Of a stretch of DNA of 54,303 nucleotides, positions 7,976 to 17,287 are shown one piece after another. The stretch spans positions 1 to 54,303 of the forward strand of contig VYCS01000046.1 in the NCBI GenBank assembly GCA_009843815.1, written 5' to 3'. A program made the translations under genes and the position numbers. The DNA comes from Cenarchaeum sp. SB0675_bin_21 (GTDB taxonomy: Archaea > Thermoproteota > Nitrososphaeria > Nitrososphaerales > Nitrosopumilaceae). Under the pieces are notes generated by a model that searched no databases, was not told where the DNA came from, and saw only the letters and a program-made list of their open reading frames with translations. The first letter of the stretch is position 1; the number at the start of each line of letters is the position of its first letter.

Positions 7976-8647
7976 ATGAATACTTGGGTGATTCTGACAA
8001 TTGTAGCAGTGCTTGGTTCTGGATTGACCATATCTGTAGCATCATCACAGTCTGATGCAATACCTGACTGGATAAAGACCGCTGCAGGATGGTGGTCTGA
8101 GGGCGCCATCGGCGATGCAGACTATCTGGCAAATGTACAGTGGCTGGTAGATGAGGGATACATTACATTGGGGGCATCTGAGGACTCGACTTTTGTTGTG
8201 CGCGAATCACTATACCGTATAGAGCAGCCATCTGCATGGGAGCGACAGATTCCCAACATAGATGAGATGGGCGAAAGTATTCGTGACTCCATGGTACACA
8301 CAGACACAATAGAGAATGACATACCTGCCACCATATCTGTAACCATGTCAAGAATAATGGGTGAGAATATAGATGAGCACCGGGAGTGGGGGATGGAACT
8401 CATACAAGAGTACCTTGGAGATGCATTCAATCACACAAGCGTATCCACAGCCATTATAGATGGTAACTCTGGCTACGTTGATGAGTACACTGTGGTTATA
8501 TTCAACTTTGGCATTCAGGGAATATCATACAGCTTTGAACACGAGGGTATGATATACGAAGTAAAGTATGAGAGTGATATCGCCGATTATGACACTCATC
8601 TTGCAGAAGCTGAGCGTATAATAAAGACATTCCAACTGGAAGACTAG
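7976..8647 (+). CDS. Secreted protein with thaumarchaeal W-W module
   Basis: From the ATG at 7976 the 223-residue product starts MNTWVILTIVAVLGSGLTISVASS, a Sec signal peptide. It is followed by the module IPDWIKTAAGWWSEGAIGDADYLANVQWLVDEGYI, common as single or tandem units in exported Nitrososphaerota proteins. The C-terminal 140 residues form an alpha/beta domain (..YTVVIFNFGIQGISYSFEHEGMIYEVKY..) that I cannot assign. The frame is open upstream to 7832, but the signal peptide begins exactly at 7976 and a TATA-like element (ACTATAATAC) is 20-25 nt before it. Confidence 0.75.
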   Translation: MNTWVILTIVAVLGSGLTISVASSQSDAIPDWIKTAAGWWSEGAIGDADYLANVQWLVDEGYITLGASEDSTFVVRESLYRIEQPSAWERQIPNIDEMGESIRDSMVHTDTIENDIPATISVTMSRIMGENIDEHREWGMELIQEYLGDAFNHTSVSTAIIDGNSGYVDEYTVVIFNFGIQGISYSFEHEGMIYEVKYESDIADYDTHLAEAERIIKTFQLED

Positions 8648-8675
8648 ATATATTGATATTCTATACCACAATAGA

Positions 8676-9080
8676 ATGGATTGCGTATTTTGTAGTATAG
8701 TGAATGGCACAAGAAAGGCCTATCCACTATATGATGACGACCATCACATGGCATTTTTGGATAGGTATCCACTGTCGTGGGGCCATACACTGATAATACC
8801 AAAGACGCACTACACAACACTACCTGATATGGATGCTGAATCAATTGGCAGTCTATTCTCACTGGTCTCTGTAATTGCACCAGCAGTACTCAAGTCCACT
8901 GACACAACAGCATTTAACGTTGCGCAGAACAACGGCTCTGCAGCCAAACAATTGGTACCTCACGTACATGTTCATATAATACCACGACATCCGGACAGAC
9001 CAATACAATGGAATTCGCGCCTTGTCATATCAGATGAAAAGTTCTGCAAACTAGCAGACAAGATCAGGCGCCTTCTGTAG
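8676..9080 (+). CDS. HIT family nucleotide hydrolase/transferase
   Basis: A 134-residue histidine-triad protein. It has the N-terminal CVFCSIVNG Zn-type motif typical of HIT hydrolases, the mid-protein GHTLIIPKTHY segment, and the catalytic HVHVHIIPR triad near residue 100. HIT proteins hydrolyse nucleoside phosphoramidates or dinucleoside polyphosphates. It lies 28 nt downstream of the secreted-protein gene and its last 17 bases overlap the convergent trpA. Confidence 0.92.
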   Translation: MDCVFCSIVNGTRKAYPLYDDDHHMAFLDRYPLSWGHTLIIPKTHYTTLPDMDAESIGSLFSLVSVIAPAVLKSTDTTAFNVAQNNGSAAKQLVPHVHVHIIPRHPDRPIQWNSRLVISDEKFCKLADKIRRLL

Positions 9081-9867
9081 TCTCTCTCTTTAGTGTATCG
9101 ACATATCTGGATACAGATGTCTCAATGTCGTGCGGCGCATCCCGTACTACATTCAGTATGGCACTACCAACTATTAGGGCGTCTGCACCATTCTTTACGT
9201 ACAGTTTAATGTCCTCACCGGTCCTTATGCCAAAACCAACCCCTACAGGAAGATCTCTACTCATACCCTTTATTCTAAGCAGGGCATCTATTGCATATCT
9301 TTGAACACCCATCTGTGCACCAGTGGTTCCATATACCGCCACCAGATACAGAAAGCCATCACTGACCTCTATTATACGAGAACACCTTGCATCTGTACTA
9401 TTCGGGGATGCTAAAAATATGGTGTCCATGCCATACTTTGCTGATATGTCTCTGTACTCTTTTGACTCATCTATTGACATGTCTGGCAGTATTATGCCAT
9501 CTATGCCGTGCTTTTGCATATCGTATATGAATCTGTCATATCCGACACTATACGCTACATTGGAGTATGTCATACAGATAATCGGTATATCTGTGATGTC
9601 TCTTATCTCATCTAACATACTGTAATATTTGGATAGTGTCATACCAATATTCAGTGAGGTGGTCGCGGCATTCTGTATGGTTGGCCCATCGGCCAACGGG
9701 TCTGAGAATGGAAACCCCAACTCTATGATATCTGCACCTCCCTTTACCATGCCCCGTACTATCTTTAAGGTACTATCATAATCCGGATATCCGGCCATCG
9801 CATATGGTATCAGCGCCCGATGGTTTTGCTGGCGCAAGTCTGCAAACCTATCATCAATTCTGCTCAT
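9064..9867 (-). CDS. trpA: Tryptophan synthase alpha subunit
   Basis: Cleaves indole-3-glycerol phosphate to indole and glyceraldehyde 3-phosphate and channels indole to TrpB. The 267-residue TIM barrel carries the catalytic Glu in [15 protein letters not shown] (about 47-61) with the second acid in SDP. The phosphate-binding [11 protein letters not shown] and VGSAI motifs are present. It is the last gene of the operon; its start overlaps the end of trpB by 14 bases. Confidence 0.97.
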   Translation of the reverse strand: MSRIDDRFADLRQQNHRALIPYAMAGYPDYDSTLKIVRGMVKGGADIIELGFPFSDPLADGPTIQNAATTSLNIGMTLSKYYSMLDEIRDITDIPIICMTYSNVAYSVGYDRFIYDMQKHGIDGIILPDMSIDESKEYRDISAKYGMDTIFLASPNSTDARCSRIIEVSDGFLYLVAVYGTTGAQMGVQRYAIDALLRIKGMSRDLPVGVGFGIRTGEDIKLYVKNGADALIVGSAILNVVRDAPHDIETSVSRYVDTLKRETTEGA

Positions 9868-11005
9868 AATATCTCCTTATGATGTCCATATCCTTATCGC
9901 CGCGTCCAGACAGTGTGACTATGATATCCTCGGATGCTTTCATAGTAGGCGCAACCTTTATGGCCTCTGCCAGTGCATGCGCCGACTCCAAAGCAGGTAT
10001 TATACCCTCGGTCTTACACAATGTGGTAAATGCGTCTGCCACCTCTGAATCTGTGGCCACACTATACGTGACACGCCCACTATCCTTGTAGTACGAGTGC
10101 TCGGGCCCTACACCCGGATAGTCCAATCCAGCAGATATGGAGTGTGTCTCAAGTACCTGCCCTGTATCGTCTTGTAGCAGATATGACAACATACCATGTA
10201 GTATTCCTGGCCGCCCCGCCGACAGTGTAGCCGAATGCAACCCACTATCAAGACCACTACCTCCAGCCTCAACACCTATCAGTTTTGTTGATTTATTATA
10301 CAAGGGATGAAATGTGCCAATTGCATTGGATCCGCCCCCCACACAAGCAATGGCCACATCCGGCACTCCCATCTGCTCTAAAATCTCCTCCCCTATAACA
10401 CTCTGAAAGTCCCGTACCATTGTGGGATATGGGTGGGGTCCCACCGCAGATCCTAAAAGATAATACGTGTCATTTACATTGGTTATCCAGTCTCGAATGG
10501 CATCATTGATGGCATCTTTGAGTGTGCGCGAACCTGCCTTGACAGGTATGACATCTGCGCCCAACAACTTCATTCTGTATACGTTCAGTCTTTGTCTCTC
10601 TACATCCTTGCTTCCCATGTATACTTCGGCCTTCATACCTAAAGCTGCGCAGGCCATGGCAGTGGCTACACCGTGTTGGCCAGCTCCGGTCTCGGCTATT
10701 ATGCGCCTCTTTCCCATTCGTTTGGCCAACAATGCCTGGCCCAATGTATTGTTGATCTTGTGGGCGCCACCATGGCAGAGATCCTCTCGCTTCAGATGTA
10801 TCTGGGCTCCGCCTATACGTTTGGATAGATTCTTGGCGTGATATATGGGCGTATATCTACCAGCATAGTCCTTCAAATAAGACTCCAACTCTGACCTAAA
10901 TGAAGACTCTTGCGAGAATCTGGCATACTCTTGCTGTAGCTCCTCCACTGCAGGTACCAGAGTCTCTGGTATGTATGCCCCCCCAAAATCTCCAAATTTA
11001 CTCAT
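9854..11005 (-). CDS. trpB: Tryptophan synthase beta subunit (TrpB1 type)
   Basis: PLP enzyme joining indole and serine to tryptophan. The 383-residue protein shows the PLP lysine motif [29 protein letters not shown], and the phosphate-binding GGGSNAIG. It is followed by [18 protein letters not shown], typical of the TrpB1 class that pairs with TrpA. The canonical NHTGAHK is CHGGAHK here. Start overlaps trpC by four bases. Confidence 0.97.
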   Translation of the reverse strand: MSKFGDFGGAYIPETLVPAVEELQQEYARFSQESSFRSELESYLKDYAGRYTPIYHAKNLSKRIGGAQIHLKREDLCHGGAHKINNTLGQALLAKRMGKRRIIAETGAGQHGVATAMACAALGMKAEVYMGSKDVERQRLNVYRMKLLGADVIPVKAGSRTLKDAINDAIRDWITNVNDTYYLLGSAVGPHPYPTMVRDFQSVIGEEILEQMGVPDVAIACVGGGSNAIGTFHPLYNKSTKLIGVEAGGSGLDSGLHSATLSAGRPGILHGMLSYLLQDDTGQVLETHSISAGLDYPGVGPEHSYYKDSGRVTYSVATDSEVADAFTTLCKTEGIIPALESAHALAEAIKVAPTMKASEDIIVTLSGRGDKDMDIIRRYYEQN

Positions 11006-11778
11006 AGTGCCTTCACTAACCTTTCTACGCCTCTCTTAATATTACCACCCTTCATTATACTGGTTCCCACCAAAAATGCCGAGGCGCCGCACCCGTTTAA
11101 ATATACTATGTCATCAGGCGACTCTATGCCACTCTCGGATATGGCAGGCCGCTCATCTGCATAATCACGCAGCACATGCTCTGTTGTGTTCAGCGATATC
11201 TTTAGAGTGTCCAGATTGCGATTGTTCACTCCTATTATATCACAGTCTGTCTTCAAGGCGGACTCTAGCTCTCCATCACTGTGCACCTCCAATAGTACCT
11301 GCATATTGTAATCATGAGCCTTTGATATGTACTCATCAATGTTCGAGGCGTGGCCGGCATCAAATATGGCCTGTATCAACAAGATACAGTCCGCACCGAT
11401 ATTAAATGCTGCATCAATCTGTGTATGATCTAATATTATGTCCTTCATCAGCATGGGTACTGATACGGACTCCCTTATCTCTGTAAAGTATTCTGGCGAG
11501 CCTCCAAACAGGTACGGCTGTGTCAGTACAGATATTGCTGCCGCCCCCCCAGATACCATCTTTTGAGATATTATAGTATGGTCCGTATACGTCGCAATGG
11601 TGCCCAATGATGGTGATGCAAACTTGACTTCGGATATTATACATGCCCCCTCTCTTTTGGCCTTGATTACTCCTACCATATCATGCCTGATATGATGATG
11701 TGTATTTTGTACATTGTATATGCCATCATCTATGGCTCTGCGTGAATTCTCTGCTAGTCTCTGTAGTGTGCCACTCAA
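11002..11778 (-). CDS. trpC: Indole-3-glycerol phosphate synthase
   Basis: Cyclises 1-(2-carboxyphenylamino)-deoxyribulose 5-phosphate to indole-3-glycerol phosphate. The 258-residue barrel has the expected catalytic elements: [13 protein letters not shown] (Lys), [24 protein letters not shown] and [10 protein letters not shown]. No TrpF domain is fused. Four-base overlaps with both neighbours indicate tight translational coupling. Confidence 0.95.
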   Translation of the reverse strand: MSGTLQRLAENSRRAIDDGIYNVQNTHHHIRHDMVGVIKAKREGACIISEVKFASPSLGTIATYTDHTIISQKMVSGGAAAISVLTQPYLFGGSPEYFTEIRESVSVPMLMKDIILDHTQIDAAFNIGADCILLIQAIFDAGHASNIDEYISKAHDYNMQVLLEVHSDGELESALKTDCDIIGVNNRNLDTLKISLNTTEHVLRDYADERPAISESGIESPDDIVYLNGCGASAFLVGTSIMKGGNIKRGVERLVKAL

Positions 11779-12749
11779 GTCATACCCTCCAAGACTGCAA
11801 TATCTCCAAACTCCCTTACAAACTCACATAGTGTATGTAGCGCTCGCCCAGACTTTATGGTATCCATGGCAATATCAAACCCTTCCGGTATTGTGTCTAC
11901 CATGCCTGCCACTACCATACCAGCTGCAGCATTTAGCGCCGTTGTATGTACTATGCCATCTGTGGCATTGCCGCTTATGCCGCCCACAAAGTACTGCAAT
12001 GACTCATGTTTTGTATCTGGTATTATATCGCTTAGGGGCGACTCTGATATACCTAGATCATCTACACTCATATTAAATACGGTACTGTGGCCATCCTTGT
12101 ACAGACATATCATACTTGATGATGTGGATGATAGCTCATCAAGACCATTTTTTGATATTACACTCATTACGCGTATGGAGCCACATCTGCTCATTATGCG
12201 GGGTATCCTCTCTAACATTGTATAATCTGATACGCCTACAAGCTGATATCTGACGTTGGCAGGATTGCACAAGGGCCCTAACATGTTGAATATGGTTCGC
12301 CTACTTAGTATGCGTCTGGCTCCCGCCACATGCCGGACGGCCGGATGATATCTCTGCGCAAACAGAAAACAGAGATTATGCCCTTTGAGCATTGCATGAG
12401 GGTTTATGTTATTTATCTGCACACCCAGCATCTCAAATATGTCTGCACTCCCTATGCCGCCAGAGCTGGAACGGTTTCCGTGCTTGGCTATGTGGGCTCC
12501 GGCTGCTGCTGCCACAAAGGTTGCTGCCGTTGATATGTTGAATGTGCCCAACTGATCCCCGCCGGTACCACACATATCAATTACATCATCGTTGTATAGT
12601 TGCACGGGAATCATGCATCCCTTCATCACCATTATCATTGATATGACATCCGAATCATTGGCATCATCCAAAGACTCTATTATTTTGGCGTTGTATTGAT
12701 CAGTATTATCACCAGAGAGTAAAGTCATCATCGCCGAATCTGCATCCAC
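11775..12749 (-). CDS. trpD: Anthranilate phosphoribosyltransferase
   Basis: Transfers the phosphoribosyl group of PRPP to anthranilate. The 324-residue protein has the DMCGTGGDQLGTFNISTA motif, KHGNRSSSGGIGSADIFEMLG, and the FAQRYHPAVRHVAGAR region with the catalytic/anthranilate-binding residues. One base separates it from trpG; unlike in some bacteria it is not fused to TrpG. Confidence 0.95.
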   Translation of the reverse strand: MDADSAMMTLLSGDNTDQYNAKIIESLDDANDSDVISMIMVMKGCMIPVQLYNDDVIDMCGTGGDQLGTFNISTAATFVAAAAGAHIAKHGNRSSSGGIGSADIFEMLGVQINNINPHAMLKGHNLCFLFAQRYHPAVRHVAGARRILSRRTIFNMLGPLCNPANVRYQLVGVSDYTMLERIPRIMSRCGSIRVMSVISKNGLDELSSTSSSMICLYKDGHSTVFNMSVDDLGISESPLSDIIPDTKHESLQYFVGGISGNATDGIVHTTALNAAAGMVVAGMVDTIPEGFDIAMDTIKSGRALHTLCEFVREFGDIAVLEGMT

Positions 12750-12750
12750 A

Positions 12751-13332
12751 CTATATCTCCTCCAAAAAATTCTTGATCATATCTATTCCATATTCGGTCA
12801 TTATGGACTCGGGATGGAACTGTACCCCTATGACTGGGTGGTTCTTGTGACGCACGGCCATGACCTCGCCATCATCCTCGGCCACGGCGGTCACCTTCAG
12901 AGATGCAGGTATTGTTGTCTTTTCTCCCACTAGGCTGTGGTATCGTGTGGCTCGTAGCGGTGAGGGGAGACCTTTGAATATGCCGACACCATCATGTCTG
13001 ATGAGGCTGGTCTTGCCATGCATCACGTTCCCGGCATTGGTGACTCTTCCACCATACGCTTCGATGATCCCCTGATGTCCTAGGCAGACTCCCAGTATGG
13101 GCGTGGTGGAGCTTAAATCCCTTATTATGTCTGAGCAGGCACCAAAGTATCTGCGCTCTGAGGGTGTCCCCGGACCTGGCGATATTATTATGCCATCGTA
13201 TCTGCCATCTATGACTGCCTGTGTGTCTATTGCATCGTTTCGTACAACTTGGCAGTCAACGCCGACACTTCCGACATACTGGGCTATATTATACACAAAA
13301 GAGTCATAGTTGTCTATTATGAGTATCTTCAT
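12751..13332 (-). CDS. trpG: Anthranilate synthase glutamine amidotransferase subunit
   Basis: A 193-residue class I glutaminase that supplies ammonia to TrpE. The nucleophile is in GVCLGHQGI, the oxyanion region is ISPGPGTPSERRYFG, and the His-Glu pair is in GVQFHPESIMTEYG. It overlaps trpE by four bases. A PabA function in folate-type synthesis is possible for such proteins, but the operon context favours TrpG. Confidence 0.95.
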   Translation of the reverse strand: MKILIIDNYDSFVYNIAQYVGSVGVDCQVVRNDAIDTQAVIDGRYDGIIISPGPGTPSERRYFGACSDIIRDLSSTTPILGVCLGHQGIIEAYGGRVTNAGNVMHGKTSLIRHDGVGIFKGLPSPLRATRYHSLVGEKTTIPASLKVTAVAEDDGEVMAVRHKNHPVIGVQFHPESIMTEYGIDMIKNFLEEI

Positions 13333-14678
13333 CTCTTAGAACCATCCATAATTGCCTGAAGCATTGCTCCTGCCTTTCTCTCTGTTTCGGCAAACTCTTG
13401 AGTGGGCGTGGCGTCCGAGACTATGCCAGCACCTGACTGTACTGTTCCATTCCCATCCTGTATGAATATACTTCGTATGGCAATGGCAAAGTCACAGCAT
13501 CCATTATACGAAAAGTACCCCACCGCCCCTGCATAAGGTCCTCTACTTTGAGTCTCCAACTCATCAATTATCTCCATGGCCCGGACTTTGGGGGCTCCGG
13601 TCACTGTTCCTGCCGGAAATACTGCCTTGAAGGCATCAAACATATTATATCTTGAATCCAGCTCGCCCACAATATGAGTTACCAGATGTTGCACATGACT
13701 GAACTCCTTTACAACCATCAGTGAGAGGGGCTTTACTGTTCCATATCTGCACACCCTTCCTATATCATTTCGACCCAAGTCCACCAACATTGTATGTTCG
13801 GCCAACTCCTTTTTGTTGGTCGTAAGCTCCTGCGCCAGTCTGGCGGTCTCCTCTTTTGTATCTCCCATGGGGCGTGTACCAGCTATGGGAAACGTCTCGA
13901 CACTGTCTCCTGTTATGCGAATCAACATCTCTGGTGATGCCCCTATGGTGACTCTGTTGTCTTGCTTTAGGTGGAACATGTACGGCGATGGGTTCAACTT
14001 ACGTAGCTTGGCGTACAGCTCCAAAGGGTCACCGGATATATCAAATGAGAACCTTCTGGACAGTACCACCTGAAATATGTCGCCATCATATATGTAGCGA
14101 TGTGCCTTCTCTATCATTTTAGTAAACTGTTTGATATCTGTCTGGGATATTGGCGTTGTAGTTTCAAACTCCCCACGCGGACATCTATGCATACCATCGA
14201 ATATCTGTGATCTATCTGTATCATACCAAAAGTAGAATGTCTCCCCTGTGTGGTTGTCCACTAGTATGCCATCATCGTACATGCCAAACTCAAAGAGTGG
14301 TTGTGGTATGTCGTGTGAGTGGGGTATATCTTCAGTCAACATTATGGCATCATAATTTACTATGCCCACAGCACCTCCCATGTACCTGTATCTATTATAT
14401 CTGGATGTGCGCATCATGTGTTGTAGCGTACCAAATGGGTCCTGGGTGTGCTGTATCCTTGTATCGTTCCCCCTCTGTATGGTTATGTGATCCTTGTACC
14501 CCCGTATCTTTGCTACCGGCGAGAAACCCATCGCTGTAATCTCGGCCATCCTTCTTGGCCTGTCTAGAGACTCAAATAGAAATGAGTCTCTTTGTTTATA
14601 CGATATGTTTCTGTATATCTCAAATGGTTCTAGATTGGTATCTATGGAAATTATATTAGGTTCTCCAAATATGTCCAC
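13329..14678 (-). CDS. trpE: Anthranilate synthase component I
   Basis: Converts chorismate plus ammonia to anthranilate. The 449-residue chorismate-binding fold includes FQVVLSRRFSF, GASPEMLIRI, PIAGTRPMGDT, LVDLGRNDIGRVC and FPAGTVTGAPKVRAMEIIDELE. It is the first gene of trpEGDCBA. TATA-like elements (TTAAATAA and TATAAAAAA) lie about 25-50 nt upstream on the reverse strand in the 14679-14926 gap. A feedback-inhibition LLES motif is not obvious near the N-terminus. Confidence 0.96.
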   Translation of the reverse strand: MDIFGEPNIISIDTNLEPFEIYRNISYKQRDSFLFESLDRPRRMAEITAMGFSPVAKIRGYKDHITIQRGNDTRIQHTQDPFGTLQHMMRTSRYNRYRYMGGAVGIVNYDAIMLTEDIPHSHDIPQPLFEFGMYDDGILVDNHTGETFYFWYDTDRSQIFDGMHRCPRGEFETTTPISQTDIKQFTKMIEKAHRYIYDGDIFQVVLSRRFSFDISGDPLELYAKLRKLNPSPYMFHLKQDNRVTIGASPEMLIRITGDSVETFPIAGTRPMGDTKEETARLAQELTTNKKELAEHTMLVDLGRNDIGRVCRYGTVKPLSLMVVKEFSHVQHLVTHIVGELDSRYNMFDAFKAVFPAGTVTGAPKVRAMEIIDELETQSRGPYAGAVGYFSYNGCCDFAIAIRSIFIQDGNGTVQSGAGIVSDATPTQEFAETERKAGAMLQAIMDGSKR

Positions 14679-14926
14679 CCATACAAGCCATACAAAGATG
14701 GTTTATTTAATGATTTTTTATATCATGCAGCAGTGCTTTACAGCTCGCCATCTCACCAGCGCATATTACTTATATCGTTAATTATTACCTTTGATGCCCT
14801 CTTTCCAGATTGGGCAATGATCTAAATTATGCCACACTGTATAATCTTGCTCTATAATATAATGTTCTATGTTTGTTCATCCCTCTTACATATGCGCATT
14901 TGTTCTGAATCTTTGTGGTGTTGAAA

Positions 14927-15478
14927 TTATGCCATATTGTGCGTAATATCATATCTGTATATGCCATCCAAGAACACCCTGTGGTCTTTGTTCTTTATGC
15001 GGGTCTTTAACTGAATGTTGGCGGCGGTCTGCGTTACATCTGTTAGTACGTGGCCTGTTATAATGACGTCCTCGCCTTTGGGTTCTACCTTTGTCGAGCC
15101 GACTATGTCTGCTATTCGGGGAGCCCGCTCACCTTGAAAATTTTCTATAAAGACCTTATTCTCTTTTACATTTATCGTGATGGGAAAGTGCGCAAAGACA
15201 ACCTTCATCTTTATGGTATAGCCAGACACTACGCCCTCACATAAGTTACGAATGAGTGAACGGGACGTATTCAATATTGCAAAGTCCTTCTTACGGGAAC
15301 CCGCAGCTTTTAGCAAAACTTTGTCATCTTGCACTGTTAAAGCAACAGGTATCTTGCGAAAGTTTTTGATGGCCCGGCCAAGTGGACCATCAACAATCAA
15401 CATGTGTCGGTTCAGTGACACATTTACATCTGATGGAATCTGAACTACAGTGTTTAGTTTCTCGGCACTAATAGGCAT
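14927..15478 (-). CDS. rpl6: Ribosomal protein uL6
   Basis: Large-subunit protein L6 at the base of the stalk, near the sarcin-ricin loop. 183 residues with duplicated L6 folds: VDGPLGRAIKNFRK in the first half and HFPITINVKENKVFIENFQGERAPR in the second. It is the last gene of the ribosomal operon here; the L32e-L19e-L18-S5-L30-L15 block that often follows in archaea is not present. Its start overlaps the S8 end by 11 bases. Confidence 0.96.
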   Translation of the reverse strand: MPISAEKLNTVVQIPSDVNVSLNRHMLIVDGPLGRAIKNFRKIPVALTVQDDKVLLKAAGSRKKDFAILNTSRSLIRNLCEGVVSGYTIKMKVVFAHFPITINVKENKVFIENFQGERAPRIADIVGSTKVEPKGEDVIITGHVLTDVTQTAANIQLKTRIKNKDHRVFLDGIYRYDITHNMA

Positions 15479-15860
15479 ATCCTACCAAGAGACCTCCTAT
15501 TCCTAGATTAGCAGCTTCATGATGAGACATAACTCCCTGATTGGTGGTGACCAATAGTATGCCCCTATTATATGAGGGTAGATATTGTTGCTCCCAGCGA
15601 GTATACTCGTTTCTTTTTACTTTGAATCGAGGTGATATGGCACCACACTTTGTGATCTTTGAGCTGAGCTTGATGACGAACTTTCCACCCCGTTTATCCT
15701 GTATGTGTTCGTAGTCGTTTATGTAGCCGTACTTTTTTAGCGTCTTTAATACTGCTAGGCCGTGTTGGGATGTCGGCAATATTATGCATTCACGTTTTCG
15801 GCGTACCTCATTGTTGTATATTGTGACAAACAAGTTTGCAATAATATTGGTAGATGGCAT
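15468..15860 (-). CDS. rps8: Ribosomal protein uS8
   Basis: Small-subunit protein that binds the central domain of 16S rRNA. 130 residues, archaeal type: N-terminal MPSTNIIANLFVTIYNNEVR, and the C-terminal signature LVTTNQGVMSHHEAANLGIGG. It is seven bases downstream of S14. Confidence 0.96.
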   Translation of the reverse strand: MPSTNIIANLFVTIYNNEVRRKRECIILPTSQHGLAVLKTLKKYGYINDYEHIQDKRGGKFVIKLSSKITKCGAISPRFKVKRNEYTRWEQQYLPSYNRGILLVTTNQGVMSHHEAANLGIGGLLVGYAY

Positions 15861-15867
15861 TATATGA

Positions 15868-16044
15868 TCACCTGTGTTTGTGGAAACCCAAAGAGTTGGC
15901 CACTTCCCGGAAACATCTCCTACAAATCATTAAATCATACTTTTGAATTACAGCGGTGTAGTCTCCGCATCTCTTACACCATCGTGAACCTCTCCCAAAC
16001 TCGTGTTTCTTTCTCTTGGTAAATTCATATGAACGATCTTTCAT
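15868..16044 (-). CDS. rps14: Ribosomal protein uS14, zinc-binding form
   Basis: A 58-residue protein, MKDRSYEFTKRKKHEFGRG.., with zinc ligands in WCKRCG and MICRRCF (CxxC..CxxC) and the C-terminus ANSLGFHKHR. Its start codon overlaps the L5 stop as ATGA (16044-16041). It is the archaeal short S14 that assembles into the 3' major domain of 16S rRNA. Confidence 0.95.
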   Translation of the reverse strand: MKDRSYEFTKRKKHEFGRGSRWCKRCGDYTAVIQKYDLMICRRCFREVANSLGFHKHR

Positions 16045-16565
16045 TCCAACTCTACTCCAAACTTCTCCATTAAAAAGTTCTTTGCTTCTTGACTTGATAT
16101 TGTGTGTCCTTTGCCAATTCGTGCCTTGCGACGGCTACGAAACCTAATTCCAAAACCTGGTCGTGTCAGTGTGACCGATACGTCTAAACCCAAAATACCT
16201 ATCTTTGGATCGTATTTTACATTGGGTATGTCTATGTGCTCGCGAATTCCAAACGAGTAGTTTCCAAAATTATCAAATGACTTGCTTTTGATGATGTTTC
16301 CCTTGGCCTCAAAGAGGCGCTTGAGTACGCTGACCGCCGTGTCCTGACGCAGTGTTACAGATACTCCAATGGGTTCACCCTTGCGCACACCCCAATCCCT
16401 CTGCGCAGACTTGGCATTACGTGTAGTGGGTTTCTTGCTGGATATCTGCTCTAGTGCCCGCTGTGCTGTCTCAATGGCGGCACCTGACCTGCCTACTCCC
16501 ATGTTTAAGACCACCTTCTCTAACCGAATCACTCTCATGGGGTTTGACTCTGAACTGTTACTCAT
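16041..16565 (-). CDS. rpl5: Ribosomal protein uL5
   Basis: 5S rRNA-binding large-subunit protein in the central protuberance. 174 residues: MRVIRLEKVVLNMGVGRSG, SSKKPTTRNAKSAQRDWGVR, and FGIRFRSRRKARIGKGHTIS near the C-terminus. Shares one base with the S4e stop and the ATGA overlap with S14. Confidence 0.96.
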   Translation of the reverse strand: MSNSSESNPMRVIRLEKVVLNMGVGRSGAAIETAQRALEQISSKKPTTRNAKSAQRDWGVRKGEPIGVSVTLRQDTAVSVLKRLFEAKGNIIKSKSFDNFGNYSFGIREHIDIPNVKYDPKIGILGLDVSVTLTRPGFGIRFRSRRKARIGKGHTISSQEAKNFLMEKFGVELE

Positions 16566-17287
16566 TACTGTCCCTCTCCAATCTCTCCCATATTATTGGG
16601 TATCGCAATGACTGCGTCTATGGGTAGTTCTATGCTGCGCTCGCCCAAGGACAACACGACGCGTCGTGGTAGTATGAATGTGCCTTCTTCGACACTCTGG
16701 ACTGTACCCGACTCGCCAGCATTTGCTCCTTTTATTACAAGAATGCGACAGTCTTTCTGTAGGGGTATGATGTTTAGTATCTTCTGCTTTGGCACCTGCA
16801 GAATACAACTGTCTCCTACATGTATCTCTTTGTCATCTATTATCATGGTACGCCCATCATGAAAGCCCAATGATGTACGACCGCCCTTTATGATGGTCTT
16901 GCTGGTTACCTTGGCTAGTTTCTTACCTACTTCATCATCTGATACCGGTACGGGCTGGAGCAGTTTGCCTTTTACAGGAATCATCTTGTATGCACTGGGC
17001 ATGTTTTTCAGCTGTACGATATCCATTAGGCCGATACCATAATGTATGGACTTTCGTACCACACCATCAATCTTTACGCTGCCATCGTATATGGCCGCCT
17101 TGGCCTCCCGTAGTGTATACACTACACCCAGCATATCCCGGAGAAATACTGCTGATGGTATTGACATGTTATGAGGATGGGGTCCTGGTCTTGGCGCAAT
17201 GATAAATCTTTTATCCTTGCGGGTTATTCCCCAAAAGATCGGAGCCATCTGTCGTTTTAATTTTTTACTGCCAGATATGCTGACCAT
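16565..17287 (-). CDS. rps4e: Ribosomal protein eS4
   Basis: Archaeal/eukaryotic S4e, 240 residues: an S4-like RNA-binding segment (LREAKAAIYDGSVKIDGVVRKSIHYGIGLMDIV), the central S4e domain (GGRTSLGFHDGRTMIIDD) and a C-terminal KOW motif (VIKGANAGESGTVQSVEEGTF). Located between L24 and L5, its usual archaeal position; abuts L24 by one base. Confidence 0.96.
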   Translation of the reverse strand: MVSISGSKKLKRQMAPIFWGITRKDKRFIIAPRPGPHPHNMSIPSAVFLRDMLGVVYTLREAKAAIYDGSVKIDGVVRKSIHYGIGLMDIVQLKNMPSAYKMIPVKGKLLQPVPVSDDEVGKKLAKVTSKTIIKGGRTSLGFHDGRTMIIDDKEIHVGDSCILQVPKQKILNIIPLQKDCRILVIKGANAGESGTVQSVEEGTFILPRRVVLSLGERSIELPIDAVIAIPNNMGEIGEGQ

